Made by a program: the position numbers and the translations under genes. 64,000 nt of DNA, taken from Isoetes taiwanensis. Lineage: Eukaryota > Streptophyta > Lycopodiopsida > Isoetales > Isoetaceae. The notes under the pieces were generated by a model. The model ran no database searches and had not been told where the DNA came from. It saw only the letters and a program-made list of their open reading frames with translations. The stretch is from positions 16,974,283 to 17,038,282 of the forward strand of contig JAJEKV010000026.1 of the NCBI GenBank assembly GCA_021234155.1, in the 5' to 3' direction. Shown piece after piece: positions 1-10,599 of the stretch (positions within the stretch are counted from its first letter, which is position 1; the number at the start of each line of letters is the position of its first letter).

Positions 1-270
1 TAATCCAGTGCATTTGCCATAGCAATAATCATCCTGACACTTCCCAATTTAACTACTGGTGAGTACGTTTCATCATAGTCAACTCCTTTCCTTTGGGTAA
101 ACCCTTGAGCAACAAGACGTGCCTTATGTTTGGGACTGCCATCTGCACTAACTTTCAGCTTGTAAACCCATTTATTTCCTACTACATTTTTGTCTTTTGG
201 TCTGTCTACAAGCTGATATGTCTCAGTCCTTTGAAATGATTTAATTTCATCATCCATGGCTGATTTCCAT
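1..270 (-). pseudogene. copia reverse transcriptase, N-terminal fragment
   Basis: The minus strand encodes the conserved entry of a copia reverse transcriptase ([20 protein letters not shown] followed by YSPVVK). It runs out of the window before the YVDD active site. It continues the element described above. Confidence 0.85.
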
Positions 271-1331
271 TTATTGGCATCCATACACCCTATACCCTTT
301 GGAGTTTTCATCATACCCAAACAAATAGGTGACTGTAGACCTGTCATCCAACTTAGATCTCAACTCTTCTGGTACATGTGTATATGTTAAACATCCATAA
401 GTCTTAAACTTCTCAAAATTTGGAGTTCTCCCTGACCACAACATATCTGGACTGTTCCCATTTATACTTACAGATGGCAAAGCATTTTGAATAAGTACAG
501 CGGCCTTCATGGCTTCTTTCCACAGAAAGTTTGGCAGTCCACTATGCTTAAGCATTGACCTAATAGCATTCAAAATAGTTTTATTTTTTCTCTCGGCTAC
601 TCCGTTTTGTTGAGGTGTATAGCTACATGTATATTGCCTTTTAATGCCTCTTTCAATGCAATATCTAACAAACTTGCCAGACATGTACTCACCTCCCCTC
701 GCACACACTTGATTTTTCTGCCAGTGGAGCGTTCTACATCAGCAGCATAAACTTTGAAAGCTTCGAATGCTAGATGAGTTCTCCTGCTAAAATCGTCAAT
801 GAATGTTATAAAGTACCTTTTGCCAGTAATTCCTGTAACACTCAAAGGCCCACAGAGATCAGTATGAACCAATTCAAGAGGAGCTTTTGTTTTTTTCTTT
901 GCTCTCGAAAAAGGGAGTCTACAATGTTTTCCCAGCATGCAACCTTTGCATATATGGTTTTCCAATTTTCTGTTTTCAGATTTGATCCATCCCAATGAGA
1001 TCATTTTTTCAATATGCTTAATGTTAGCATGTCCCAATCTTTCATGCCAAGTAGTGATATTTGCAACTGTAGACAGATTTACACTTCCCATACATTTATG
1101 GTTTAATCCAAAAAGATTACCAACACATTTTTCAACAAACCTTAATTTATTTCCTTCATAGATGTTACATTGCATTTGCTCGAAAACAACCCTGAATCCC
1201 ATGTCCACTAGCTGGCACACTGAGATCAGATTCCTAACTAGAGTCGGAACACAAAGCACATTTTTTAAATCAACAACTCTTCCTTCTAAATCAAATAACT
1301 CGAGCACTCCTACATCTTCTATTTTCTGCAA
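271..1331 (-). pseudogene. copia GAG-pre-integrase and integrase, frameshifted
   Basis: Two overlapping minus-strand frames make up one integrase region. Frame 1331-597 holds the pre-integrase zinc site (WHERLGHAN, then CKGCMLGKHCRLPF) and the first catalytic Asp residues (HTDLCGP and FIDDFSR). It then loses frame near 700. Frame 708-271 resumes at RGGEYMSGKF and holds the catalytic Glu (NGVAERKNKT) and the C-terminal integrase core. All three acidic residues are present but split between frames. A sequencing slip cannot be excluded from one sequence. Confidence 0.9.
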
Positions 1332-1342
1332 GTCCCCATTCC

Positions 1343-2479
1343 CTACTTGGATATGTCCTCCTCACTACAGTCCTTCAGAGATTTTGTAGAGTGAGTTATG
1401 GATCTTTCAGCTCCACTACCTGTAATGATTAAGTCATCATCATCAAGCCTGTTGTTAGAAACCAGCAAAACCTTAGACTTACTTACCTCATCATTTTCGT
1501 CAGTGGTTGTTTCTTCCAAACTTACTTCTTCTGCCACATTAGCTTCATACCTTCCTCTTCCTGCTCTGCCCCTGCCCCTTCCTCTGAAACCAGATCCTCT
1601 CTGACCCCTGCCTCGTCCCCTTGAATTGGTACTGTCCTTAGGAGTTGAGCAAGATGAAGCAAAATGCCCCCTTCCACCACAATGATAACAATTAATCTCT
1701 CTTGTGGGATTTGGGCAATCTACTTTAAGGTGACCATACTTATTGCAGTTAAAACATGGTCCTATCCTTCCTCCTGCCCATGTCTCCTGTTTACCTTTCA
1801 CAAAAAGAACTTGAGCAGCATCATCTTCTCCAAGTACCCTGTTCTGTTCTAGTTCAGTTTTCAACATTCTCTCAGCCTCAACCTTGGTTCTTGCAATGGT
1901 TCTCATAAGAACAGAAATGTTGCCAAGGTTTGAGCATGCTCGGGACATGGCCAACACCTGTTGTTGCTGAGTATACAGCACACCAGGTCCCTCTAAATCT
2001 GCAATAACATTGTCAAAATTTTGAAGAAATTCATTCACATCATTATTTCCACAAAATTTGAGCCTCCTCAACTCATTCTCCAACACATCAATTTGTGAGG
2101 ATGTCTTTTCCTCATAATTCTCCAACATGTAGTTCCACATTTGCTTAGGAGTCATTCCCCTCAACTTAAGCACAATGCTGGAACTTACCTTGCTCATGAT
2201 AATCCCTTGAGCTTCTTTGATTCTGGCATAACCTTCAGATAATCCTCCTCTGACAGAAGTCACACTAGTATGTTCAGCCTGAGCATCACCAGTATCATTG
2301 ACTTCATTACTACTCCCAGCCCTTCTTAGTCTGGCTTCTTCTCCCTGAAGATCAATAAGATCCCAGAGATCCTCTACTTGCAACACATGCTTAACTTTCT
2401 CCTTCCATACTTGAAAGCCAGCATCTCCCTTGAAAACATCTATGGCACTCAGTAAACTTGCCCCAAGTCTGGTAGACAT
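1343..2479 (-). CDS. copia Gag with two CCHC zinc knuckles and protease remnant
   Basis: This 378-residue frame begins a few bases downstream of the primer-binding site. It should form the virus-like particle and bind the element RNA. The N-terminal half is a UBN2/DUF4219-type Gag (FQVWKEKVKHVL near residue 20). Two knuckles, CFNCNKYGHLKVDC and CYHCGGRGHFASSC, lie near residues 240-275, followed by a Gly/Arg-rich stretch near 280-310. The usual protease DSGA site reads GSGA near residue 355, so the catalytic Asp is gone. The frame then stops, separating Gag from the pol domains. The ATG nearest the PBS was taken as the start. Confidence 0.88.
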   Translation of the reverse strand: MSTRLGASLLSAIDVFKGDAGFQVWKEKVKHVLQVEDLWDLIDLQGEEARLRRAGSSNEVNDTGDAQAEHTSVTSVRGGLSEGYARIKEAQGIIMSKVSSSIVLKLRGMTPKQMWNYMLENYEEKTSSQIDVLENELRRLKFCGNNDVNEFLQNFDNVIADLEGPGVLYTQQQQVLAMSRACSNLGNISVLMRTIARTKVEAERMLKTELEQNRVLGEDDAAQVLFVKGKQETWAGGRIGPCFNCNKYGHLKVDCPNPTREINCYHCGGRGHFASSCSTPKDSTNSRGRGRGQRGSGFRGRGRGRAGRGRYEANVAEEVSLEETTTDENDEVSKSKVLLVSNNRLDDDDLIITGSGAERSITHSTKSLKDCSEEDISK

Positions 2480-2495
2480 TTTGACTGCACACCAA

Positions 2496-2507
2496 GCTCT
2501 GATACCA
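2496..2507 (-). promoter_or_regulatory. Primer-binding site of the copia element
   Basis: The minus strand reads TGGTATCAGAGC, the usual plant retrotransposon site that pairs with the 3' end of initiator tRNA-Met. It lies between the candidate LTR end at 2509 and the Gag start at 2479, where a PBS is expected. Confidence 0.9.
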
Positions 2508-2508
2508 C

Positions 2509-3234
2509 TGTTAGTATAATAGGATCAAATGTTCAAATTCACTTATTCAACCAACTATTATATTGTACTTCAATAAACAATGAACTTATCTTAACTCAAT
2601 AAGATATTTACTTGTTCTAAATAAACCCAATAATCATATTCAAACCATCGAGAGATACTGTAGCATTTTACTGTTCATATGGGATCGGCCAATACATTGT
2701 AGCAATAGACACTCTTTATCTCTATAGAACTATGTCGGATGAATGCTATACTCCTAGATATATTACAATCAATCTATACATCTTATATTTTACAGGGTTC
2801 CGGCGGTTATGCAACCACCGCACCATTCTTTTAAGCTATCTGGCATCAGATAACTTGACCGAGCTTTCCTTCCTTATTCGAACTTCATTTTCCCGGCTAA
2901 TAAGGTATTCATAAAATGAACCTTTATAATAAGCATTCGATATTATCCTTTAGATAATATTCAAGCAATAAAAACCTAAGGCCTTTGTTTATGAAGATCA
3001 TGGTCCCTAGGTTTATCTTGTTGAACCAATTCAACAATTCTGTCAACAACATCATGAAGACATTATTGCAATCTTCATCACAGTGCATGTCTCCCTGAGA
3101 CTTTTCTCTATATGAGAAAATATAGGATGAACTTATGAAATCCATATTTCTCACAATCTTTTTTTTCAGGACGCCACAAGCATCGAATGGTTTTTTTCTT
3201 CCGAGGAATCCTTGGACTAGATATAGCCCTAACA
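2509..3234 (-). repeat. Candidate copia 5' LTR
   Basis: The segment begins TGTTAG right beside the primer-binding site and ends CTAACA, a perfect 6-base inverted repeat with the TG...CA ends typical of LTRs. It is about 726 bp and AT-rich. The outer end is inferred only from these terminal bases, because the partner LTR is outside the window. Confidence 0.5.
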
Positions 3235-3574
3235 CCCCCAATTTTGCAATGTACAATAGCTTCAAGAATCAAGAGTTTTGTTTGCTTATCTAGTCTATTG
3301 CATTTCTTTCTAGATCCTATTGTTTAAATTTGGTTTTTCCGATGTGTGGAAAACTTTTTGGATTTTATTTTAAGTTCATTTTCTAAGGTTTTAAAGATTT
3401 TTTGCAGCCGGGAAGTATTCTGACTTTCCAAAAATCGAGAAAGCTTTTAAGATATGGTTTCGTAATACAAGCTGTTTCAGGGTAAGGAATTTGCTCACGG
3501 CATGGATGCCACGTGGGAAAATGTATCTTAGATAACTCTAGATCTAGGAAGAGCAAGGGCGGAGGGCAGAGAAA

Positions 3575-4020
3575 ATGTCGAAGCCCAAGCCGCAGCGATG
3601 AAATTGAGCCGGAGACGGTGAGGCAACGGATTAGCGAGCAAGTTCAGGAGTATTTTGATGTTCATGCACCTCACAGGCCCCAAAAACTTCCCGCAGCGAA
3701 CCTTCTTCTCAAAATATGGAGTGGCCCTCTCAATCCGACATCTCTGAATATGCTAAACTGCGCGAACTTGAGGCCTCCCCTCTGGTATTTTCTAATCCCC
3801 TTTGTATCTTTTCTTTCTTCCCTTAATCTCTCAACCTTGCTGCAGATTTTCAAACTGAAGGAGGGATTGCTAACGGAGATGAGTTTGTGCAGACCGAGGG
3901 CATTAGCCGTCAATTTTTGTCTGATCTTTTGCCCCCTATGAATATATGGTGACCTTGATTGATGCCTTGGCCTGATCATTTTCATGGGCGATCTTAAGAA
4001 CATCGAAGTAGAGTTGCAGG
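3575..4020 (+). pseudogene. Small plant gene fragment, possibly MEE59-like, with shifted frames
   Basis: A start MSKPKPQR (frame 2) is followed by EPETVRQRISEQVQEYFD...HRPQKLP in frame 0, then RSEPSSQNMEWPSQSDISEY and AKLRELEASPL back in frame 2. A GT donor follows near 3784 and an AG acceptor near 3845. The next exon holds GGIANGDEFVQTEGISRQF, again needing a shift. The combination of an amphipathic helix, a RSE-SS motif and an E-Y-AKLRELEA helix resembles from memory the small plant proteins annotated as maternal effect embryo arrest 59. The family name is uncertain. Two compensating single-base shifts suggest decay or assembly indels. Confidence 0.35.
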
Positions 4021-7000
4021 TAAAAAATCATTCTTTATTTCTTCTGATTTTATAGATACATATAGGGTTGTGGATTCTAATCTGTTGTATATGATCATTT
4101 GCAATTTCTTCCTTTGTTGCCTCTTTTATGCTTTGTTGCCGTTGGGTTTTGCTTTGATACTTGCAAAAGATTGCCATCAGCTTGCTGCTTCTGACTGGCT
4201 AAGAAACTGTCAGCTTCAAGTACAAAGGTGTTGTACAAAATAAAGAGGCACCAGCTCATGTTCTCAGTAACATTCCATGACAGAATTGTGTGAGTCCCCC
4301 TTTTTCTTTTTTTTACTTTCTTTCTTTGCATATGGACAATACAGTCCTCCAGCATGGCAATTACCACCATGTAATGACTAAAATGTAGGGAGCATCATCA
4401 TTGAGTATTCGGAAGAGCAAAGTGAAGGTTGATATGGTGAATATGCTGGGTTGCTATGTGATTCTTCTCTTTTGTGAGACAAAATCTTTGGAAACAGAAA
4501 ATTAAACCATCCGAAGCCTTGGTCTTGATATGTAAAGGGCATTGCCAAGGGAAACTCTCTATCATTATGCATAGTTCGCTCCATAGTAAAGATTGTGTAG
4601 AGATTCTTGATCTAATCATGTCATATCCTTTGAGACAATGCTCCATCAGATCATCACAGAGGTTAATTCTTTAGAGAACTTTCGGTCTTAAGGCACGAGA
4701 GACCAAGAATTCTCTTTGCATGTGAGTGCATGCTCTCTAATCTTGGGTTGCTATTTTGATGCCATTGTATATTGCACACTCTGAAAGAGGCAAGCTTCAT
4801 TTGTGTATTGCACAAATAAATGTCTGCTACTTTGTACAAGATCCTTCGCACAAGATCGTTGAGGTTGAGATTGTTATAGGCATGAAAGCTCTGCTCTGCG
4901 CCATTTCTTTATTCCCCTTGCATGCAGGTATTAGGTTAGGATACGCTGGTCTTCTGAAGCATTTCTTCTGAACCAATGTAGTGTACTAATTTCCTGTTGT
5001 GTCATATCACCAACAGAGGAGTTAACAAGCATATTCATTCTAATTGAATGCAAATTTGCAGCATATTATCCCTCTATAAATGGTATGCTAGATGTGCTTC
5101 GACTCTGTGCAATAGATCATCATGTTTGCTTGGAAGGGCATGGTTCTAGACTATGTAAACTGAACTTTTTAGCTGCACTTATATTGCAGCGCTTAGTATT
5201 ACATGAAAAATGTTGAGGGTCTCCACCTTATCTTAGAGTAACCTGCATGTGTTAGAAATTTTCAAGTATTAGATATATGATTTAAACTTTTTGTCCATCT
5301 TGCAGGTCTATGCTTGGTCTTCATATCCAAGCAACATTGTCAACGGAAACTTTATCTCTATTATTTTGCATGCTTGGTTCCATACTGAACGATATTGGGC
5401 TGAGGGGTATTTGTAGAGAATTCTGATCCACCCGTCATATGCTTGGAGACAATGCCTCTACCCATGATCCCACTTATTCTCACAAGCCAGCTCTATATAT
5501 CCCTTGCTGGCATATCCTTATCATTGACATTCTCCTACTCATCTCCTGCTCACCACCCATGGTTAGTGCTTAGTGCACCATTTGACTTAGTTCTTAATTG
5601 AGACTGTATTTTAACATTATAGCTTGCAATGCAGTTGGTAGCATTTCTACCAGAAATAAGGATAAAGCAGAAAAATCAGCGTAGATGGTATCGACAATTT
5701 TGTTAATGCAGGGTTATACTCATGGATATATTGTCTACATAAGCTTCTTTCTTTCCAAAACGTTTTGCTAACATGAACTCACAATATATAAAGCCATTGA
5801 TATCTTCTTTGCATCGGACAACAGGTGAGAATAATGCTTCTCCAATGCTGATGTTCATATTCTAACCTGAATATTTGTTTTTTAACATTTTTTATCGGGC
5901 ACCAAAGTGTTATTCTAGCAGGTTCATGTGAATTAGCTGACCCTGCCTCAGAATGTGGTGCCTTCACTTGCACACCAGCAACACTTCTGCCACCACAGCT
6001 TCAACTCTATCTGCTAGGTCTCCACATACGCTGCTCCAGATTTTTCACAGGGATTCAGAACATGAAGGCTTCAAAAGACTCAACTATGGTTCTGAGAATC
6101 CAAGTTCTGAATCAATTCTGAGTACGTGTTCAATCCACTTTGGGCTTCATTGAAATTATTTATTGTTCTAAAGTCCAACAAATAAGTATTTCAGAATCTG
6201 CCTGTGTCTTTAATATTCCCAGACTTTAAAGAGCATATCATTGCTAATATTGGACAATTGCGACTCTTACAATCCAACCATATAACCATTCGCATGTTTG
6301 ATTATTTGGAACCGAATCCACATATTCAAATGGAACATAGGTCGAATATGATTTCCCCACATGGAAATTCAAAATAGGTATTAGAAGCGCTGATAAAATT
6401 ACAAATTTATCTAACATTTAATAATGTAAAACCTCACCAACCATCCTTAATTGCCCACATATATCGAATCCTATCTCGATGTTCCATTCTACAACTTCCT
6501 ATCGATTGGGTACTTTGATTTATCATTGGGCATGTTGTTCAATATGTAGTCTCATAAAAAGAGAATGCAACTTAACCAACATAACTAATCTAATCTACAG
6601 TCCAAGAACTTTCTATACTACGAGAACTCTACAGAAACAACATCAGGTACATCATCGTCACTTTCAATAAACACGTCATACCCATGCCCGGCAAGTCAGG
6701 AATAGCAAAAAATCTTTAAAACCTTGGAAAATAACTTTCCAAAGATCTTATTATTCCACTATCATTGTGCTCATTATTTCCCTTCATATATAGCAATTAG
6801 CACCATCTATGAAACAATACGAATATTACCCCCATACTTATACATTGTTTTCAGAATGAGCAATTGTACAGTAGCTTAATCACAAATCAACAAATCATAT
6901 CCTCACAAATTTGAATTCTAATTCATCTCAACTACTTGCATATCAAAACACAACAAAATGTGAGTATTTGTACGTAGTCCAACAGAATACCACATACACA

Positions 7001-7086
7001 AAATTAATGAATTACCCTTGCCCCCTCCAACCGACATTGATTGTTCTACCCAACCATCACACAACCATCTCTTCAAATGTTGAAAA
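4021..7086. other. Gene-free stretch upstream of the Helitron end
   Basis: No open frame here looks like a protein. The stretch is AT-rich with several sequences resembling splice acceptors (tgcag before purine-rich text near 4926 and 5304). It could be the interior of the Helitron whose 3' end is at 7114, or introns of the gene fragment at 3575. I could not place the Helitron 5' end, and no Rep or helicase motif is visible. Confidence 0.4.
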
Positions 7087-7114
7087 GCCCGGCAACGCCG
7101 GGCACCATAACTAG
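7087..7114 (+). mobile_element. Helitron 3' terminus
   Basis: A perfect 7-bp stem (GCCCGGC, loop AAC, GCCGGGC at 7087-7103) is followed seven bases later by CTAG and then T. Plant Helitrons end in a short GC-rich hairpin about 10 bases before CTRR and insert between A and T. The stem stands out from the AT-rich surroundings. The element should extend upstream on the plus strand for an unknown distance. Confidence 0.75.
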
Positions 7115-8287
7115 TTTATATTAATTTTGAAAAGAGGTTAAGACTCCATCAATCGGAATCTTTTTCCACACCATTGCAACTTCTCTAAACTTTACTAAGC
7201 CATGATTTGATCCTTTAAATGTAGAAAAAATATCTGATAACTAAGGCTCCAGCATGGTACCAAACACATTCTTATATCTACACACTTATAATTATGGTTC
7301 AGGTAGATTGAAAGAACTTACAGTTGCAAAAAGGTAAGCAACGAGATATGCAGAGTGAATATAACAGCAAAACCCCCAACACACAGAGATTTAGTCGCCT
7401 CTGTGGTTGTGGTTGCAACTGTAAAAGAAGCCTCAATCCCAACCTTGCAGAATGGTTGTACATCATTAGAAAGACTAGAATCACATACACACGACATACC
7501 TACAGATTAGATTCTCTTGTACCGTCTCATAGGTCAAGTTTGGCCTCCGCGGACGTTAAAATACCTTTATCTAACAGAGAATGCATATGAAACATACATT
7601 TGGAAAACCCCTCAAAATACATCTTGCATACCCCTAGATATAAGAAGCAAGACTAAAATAAGATGAGACCACGTGCTAGCAGGACTGGCAGGATTTAATC
7701 CAATGAGGCAGGACTTAGCCACATGAATGTATAAAGCGGGCACATACTTAAGCTAAAATCATGTCTGAGTTAACTTTAACAGACAGTTCTACAAGGGAGT
7801 CGAGAAATATTCTAGCATCAGATGTAATAAAGTAGACAAAGCAAATAAAGAAGATATGCGTTTTGTTTCTTCAACAGATAAAACTGGGGTTTTTGAGTTG
7901 TGCAGACTTTTGAAAGAATGGGCATTGAAGGAAGAGGGACGGAAGAAGAGGACAACAAAGATATCCTTTGCTAAACTCATTTACTGCAAATATATCTCCT
8001 CAAACATACTCTGAAAATACTCTTTGGATAAATGAAACCCTGAACAAAAATGCTGGAAGAAATAGAGGATCTACTGACGTTCTTTTAATATACCCCTAAC
8101 ATTTTTTTCATATCTATAAGCCATATTTTCAGACCATGGCCATGCTAGGGCCGGAATTGGACAAACAGATTTCTGTTTGCTACTATTAAGTAAGGAAAAA
8201 ATTGAAAAAGAAAACCTCTTAACATTGCTCCTCCAAAGTCGTAAGAACTGCTATGTTTTACAGAGCATGGGCTATATTTGCAGGGTA
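7115..8287. other. Gene-free stretch with a LINE 3'-end scrap
   Basis: No coding sequence is supported. At about 7505-7570 there is a short match to the 3' end of the LINE family seen at 38.8, 40.3 and 61.9 kb (CATAGG..., GGCCTCCGCGGACGTTAAAA), so a very short 5'-truncated LINE copy is likely there. The rest is AT-rich and unremarkable. Confidence 0.5.
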
Positions 8288-8876
8288 CGAATCGTGTGTC
8301 GCCACGATTCTCTAGCCGCCCGTGGAGCCATTAGACCTCGGGAAGGGGAGATGCAACCCTTCCTGCCTCATTGGACCGGGGAGATGCAACCCGGAGTAGT
8401 CTCGATGGATGATGCCATGAGATTGCATATCCGGCAGGCTATAGTCATGCCAGAGCCCAATTTAGGGGCGGATGGAGTGGTCAACCCTAGCCATTGCCTA
8501 TAGCCAGCCCCGCTATTGTTATATCTCGGTCTGCTCTATCTTGTGGTCCAGCTGTCAGTCTACCTCCTTACGAGTCGGAGTCTAGGTAGGAGCTCTCATG
8601 TTTTATGGTATATTGATATCTCTGTTGTACAGATGTGCTACCCTTTGAGGTAGCTAGATGTATTATTGTTCTTAGTGCTGACAATTGTTTATGCTTCCGC
8701 TGTTGTAGGAGCTCATAGGGAAACGGCGCGCAAGACACCTTCGTGTTCCCTTCTCACACTAGGGGTATCCTGGAGTGCGGGATAGACGGAGGGCCCATGC
8801 GGCCGAAGGGCTGGATGGGGGATTTCCTATGAGATGTACGCCGAGCGCCATACATTTGGTAGGGAGCCGCATCACA
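8288..8876 (+). repeat. Partial LTR (3' part) of the H3-carrying chromovirus
   Basis: The first 220 bases match, inverted, the region 48436-48703 inside the right-copy LTR, including two GGGGAGATGCAACCC boxes. The segment ends in TCACA at 8876, which pairs with TGTGA at the other LTR's start (49723). The primer-binding site follows one base later. The 5' part is missing, so about 590 bp of an LTR estimated at 1.6-1.9 kb remains. Confidence 0.82.
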
Positions 8877-8877
8877 A

Positions 8878-8891
8878 TGGTATCAGAGCCA
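8878..8891 (+). promoter_or_regulatory. Primer-binding site of the left chromovirus
   Basis: TGGTATCAGAGCCA lies one base after the LTR end. It is the initiator-tRNA-Met-type primer site of plant LTR retrotransposons and fixes both the strand and the LTR boundary. Confidence 0.92.
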
Positions 8892-9407
8892 TGTTCTTGG
8901 TTGACCAAGAACTAGCACTGACCATATAAAGTAGTCTAACTGGCCTAATAGAGCATGGGATGAAAATTCCACCCTTGAACCTCAAAAATGGGAGGAAATT
9001 TTTTCTCCCAAGTAATGGGGTCGTATACAGGGAAAAGAATAGGTTGAATTAACATTCTAGTAAATTTGAAGTGGAAATTATACATGAGCATCAAATTTCA
9101 CTTAAAATGGGTCGAAGAAACATCCCAATCCGAGACTCGGGTGGAAAATGACGCAAATCCATAATTAACACACCAAACCATTAGGAAAATTCGAATTTTT
9201 AATTACAATAAAGTAATAACTATATATAATAGGTGTATTTAATAGGGGGTCCTAATTAATAGGGCTATTAATGGTAGACAATATTCCTAGCCCTAAGAGC
9301 ATCTTTACCTTTTTAAATACCATTTTAGGGCCCCACTCTCCCTAACTCACCCAAACCTCTCTTTCTTGATCTCCAGCTTAAGCTAATTATTCTCTTAAAA
9401 GTAAGAT

Positions 9408-10504
9408 ATGGCTCAAACCAAATGCACGGCACGGAAGTATACGAGCCCAAGGCAGATTCCTTCCATGGCGGAGGCGGCAGCAGGTAGTGGCAAGAAGATC
9501 CTGGAGCACCTCAGGCCTGGAAGGGAGGAGGAGGAGCGGAACGCGTCGTCCAGCTCCACGGACGAAACCTTCCACACCTCCCACGAGCAAGCACCCAGCA
9601 GCTCGTCGGGAGCTACCCAGAGGACAGACAAGATGGTTGAACTCGGCACGCCTTCGCCCAGTCAGGAGGAGGAACAGCAGTAGGGGGGCGACCAGCAGGA
9701 GGAGCAGCAGCGAGAAGAAGTCCACCCCACCAAAAAGGAGGGGAAGGAAAAGGTGACAGAATGGCCGAAGGAGCGGGCAGCGAGGAAGAAGAGGGAGAGG
9801 GAGAAGAAGCGAGGAGGCAAGAGAAGAGGTCCAAAAGGGACCAAGATCGGCCAAGGGGGACGGTGCACATTGAAGAACCTCGCTGGGAATCAACCGAGGA
9901 GGAGGAGGAGGAGGAGTAGGTTGAAGAAGAGGGCGGCGACATATCCAATCCCAACACCCGTCCACCCTACCCGAAGTGGCCCAAGCAGGTAGTGAAGAAG
10001 CAGAAAGTAGGGGAGCGCGAGTTCATGCTTAAGCAGGACCGCGAGTTTGAGAGAAGGAAGAAGGCATACCAAGAGTACCTCCGGAGGTGGAAGAGGTACA
10101 ATGATTGGTACTGCAAACAAAACGTATAGAAATACGTCAAGGGCGGCAAGCCAAAGAATCAACCGAAGCCGCCACCACCCAGGCCAGAGCCTCCAAAGAA
10201 GATCCACCATGGATTTAACTCAAAGTACGCCCGGGTGTTTCGAGAGATTAGGCACTTTCAACAGTGCACTAATCTCTTGATCCGGAAGGCACCATTCGAA
10301 CGGCTCCTCCGAAAGATCATGCAGGAATTCCGGACCGACTATAGGGTCACACCCCTAATGGTCTGATCCTTGCAAGAGGCAACAGAGATAGAGCTGGTAC
10401 AACTCTTTGAGGAAGGCAATTTGTGTGCCATCCATGCGAAGAGGGTAGCAGTGATGCCCAAGGATCTCCATTTGGCTAGGAGGATCCATAAGGAGAAGCC
10501 TTAG
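9408..10504 (+). pseudogene. Histone H3-like gene with a very long tail, inside a chromovirus
   Basis: The start MAQTKCTARKYTSPRQIP follows the canonical H3 N-terminus and keeps T3, K4, T6, A7, R8 and K9. About 230 residues of acidic and basic low-complexity tail follow, then a complete H3 histone fold from FREIRHF (10238) through [36 protein letters not shown] and [12 protein letters not shown] (10501). NLCAIHAKR is a signature of H3. Loop 1 has canonical length, so it does not look like CENH3. Damage: stops at 9681, 9917, 10127 and 10364, plus one frameshift between about 9690 and 9760 in a purine run. The right copy has R where 10364 has TGA, consistent with CGA to TGA. TTTTTAAATACC near 9308 may be a TATA element. 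Such a protein would be expected to enter nucleosomes, but that is inference. Confidence 0.85.
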
Positions 10505-10599
10505 AAGCTTCTAATTTTGTACTAAGATAATTCTATATATATAAAAGTACTTTTTGTATAAATTAATCTGGTGTAAAAATTTTTCTCATGTAATTAAAA

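Larger units (their letters stand above)
1..3234 (-). mobile_element. Ty1/copia LTR retrotransposon, 5' part, cut by the window edge
   Basis: Reading the minus strand from 3234 downward gives a candidate 5' LTR, a tRNA-Met-type primer-binding site, gag with two zinc knuckles, a protease remnant, GAG-pre-integrase, integrase and the start of reverse transcriptase. Integrase before reverse transcriptase is the copia order. RNase H and the 3' LTR lie beyond position 1. Gag, the integrase N-terminal part and the integrase C-terminal part are in three different frames, so the polyprotein is broken by at least two frameshifts and the copy is probably not autonomous. Confidence 0.93.

Noticed and set aside
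9387-10210. Long minus-strand frames rich in Leu, Ser and Pro opposite the H3-like gene
   Set aside because: They are shadows of GC-rich, Glu/Arg-rich coding sequence on the plus strand.
9408-10504. Reading the H3-like gene as a centromeric CENH3
   Set aside because: Loop 1 has canonical H3 length, the N-terminus follows canonical H3, and the gene lies inside a retrotransposon.
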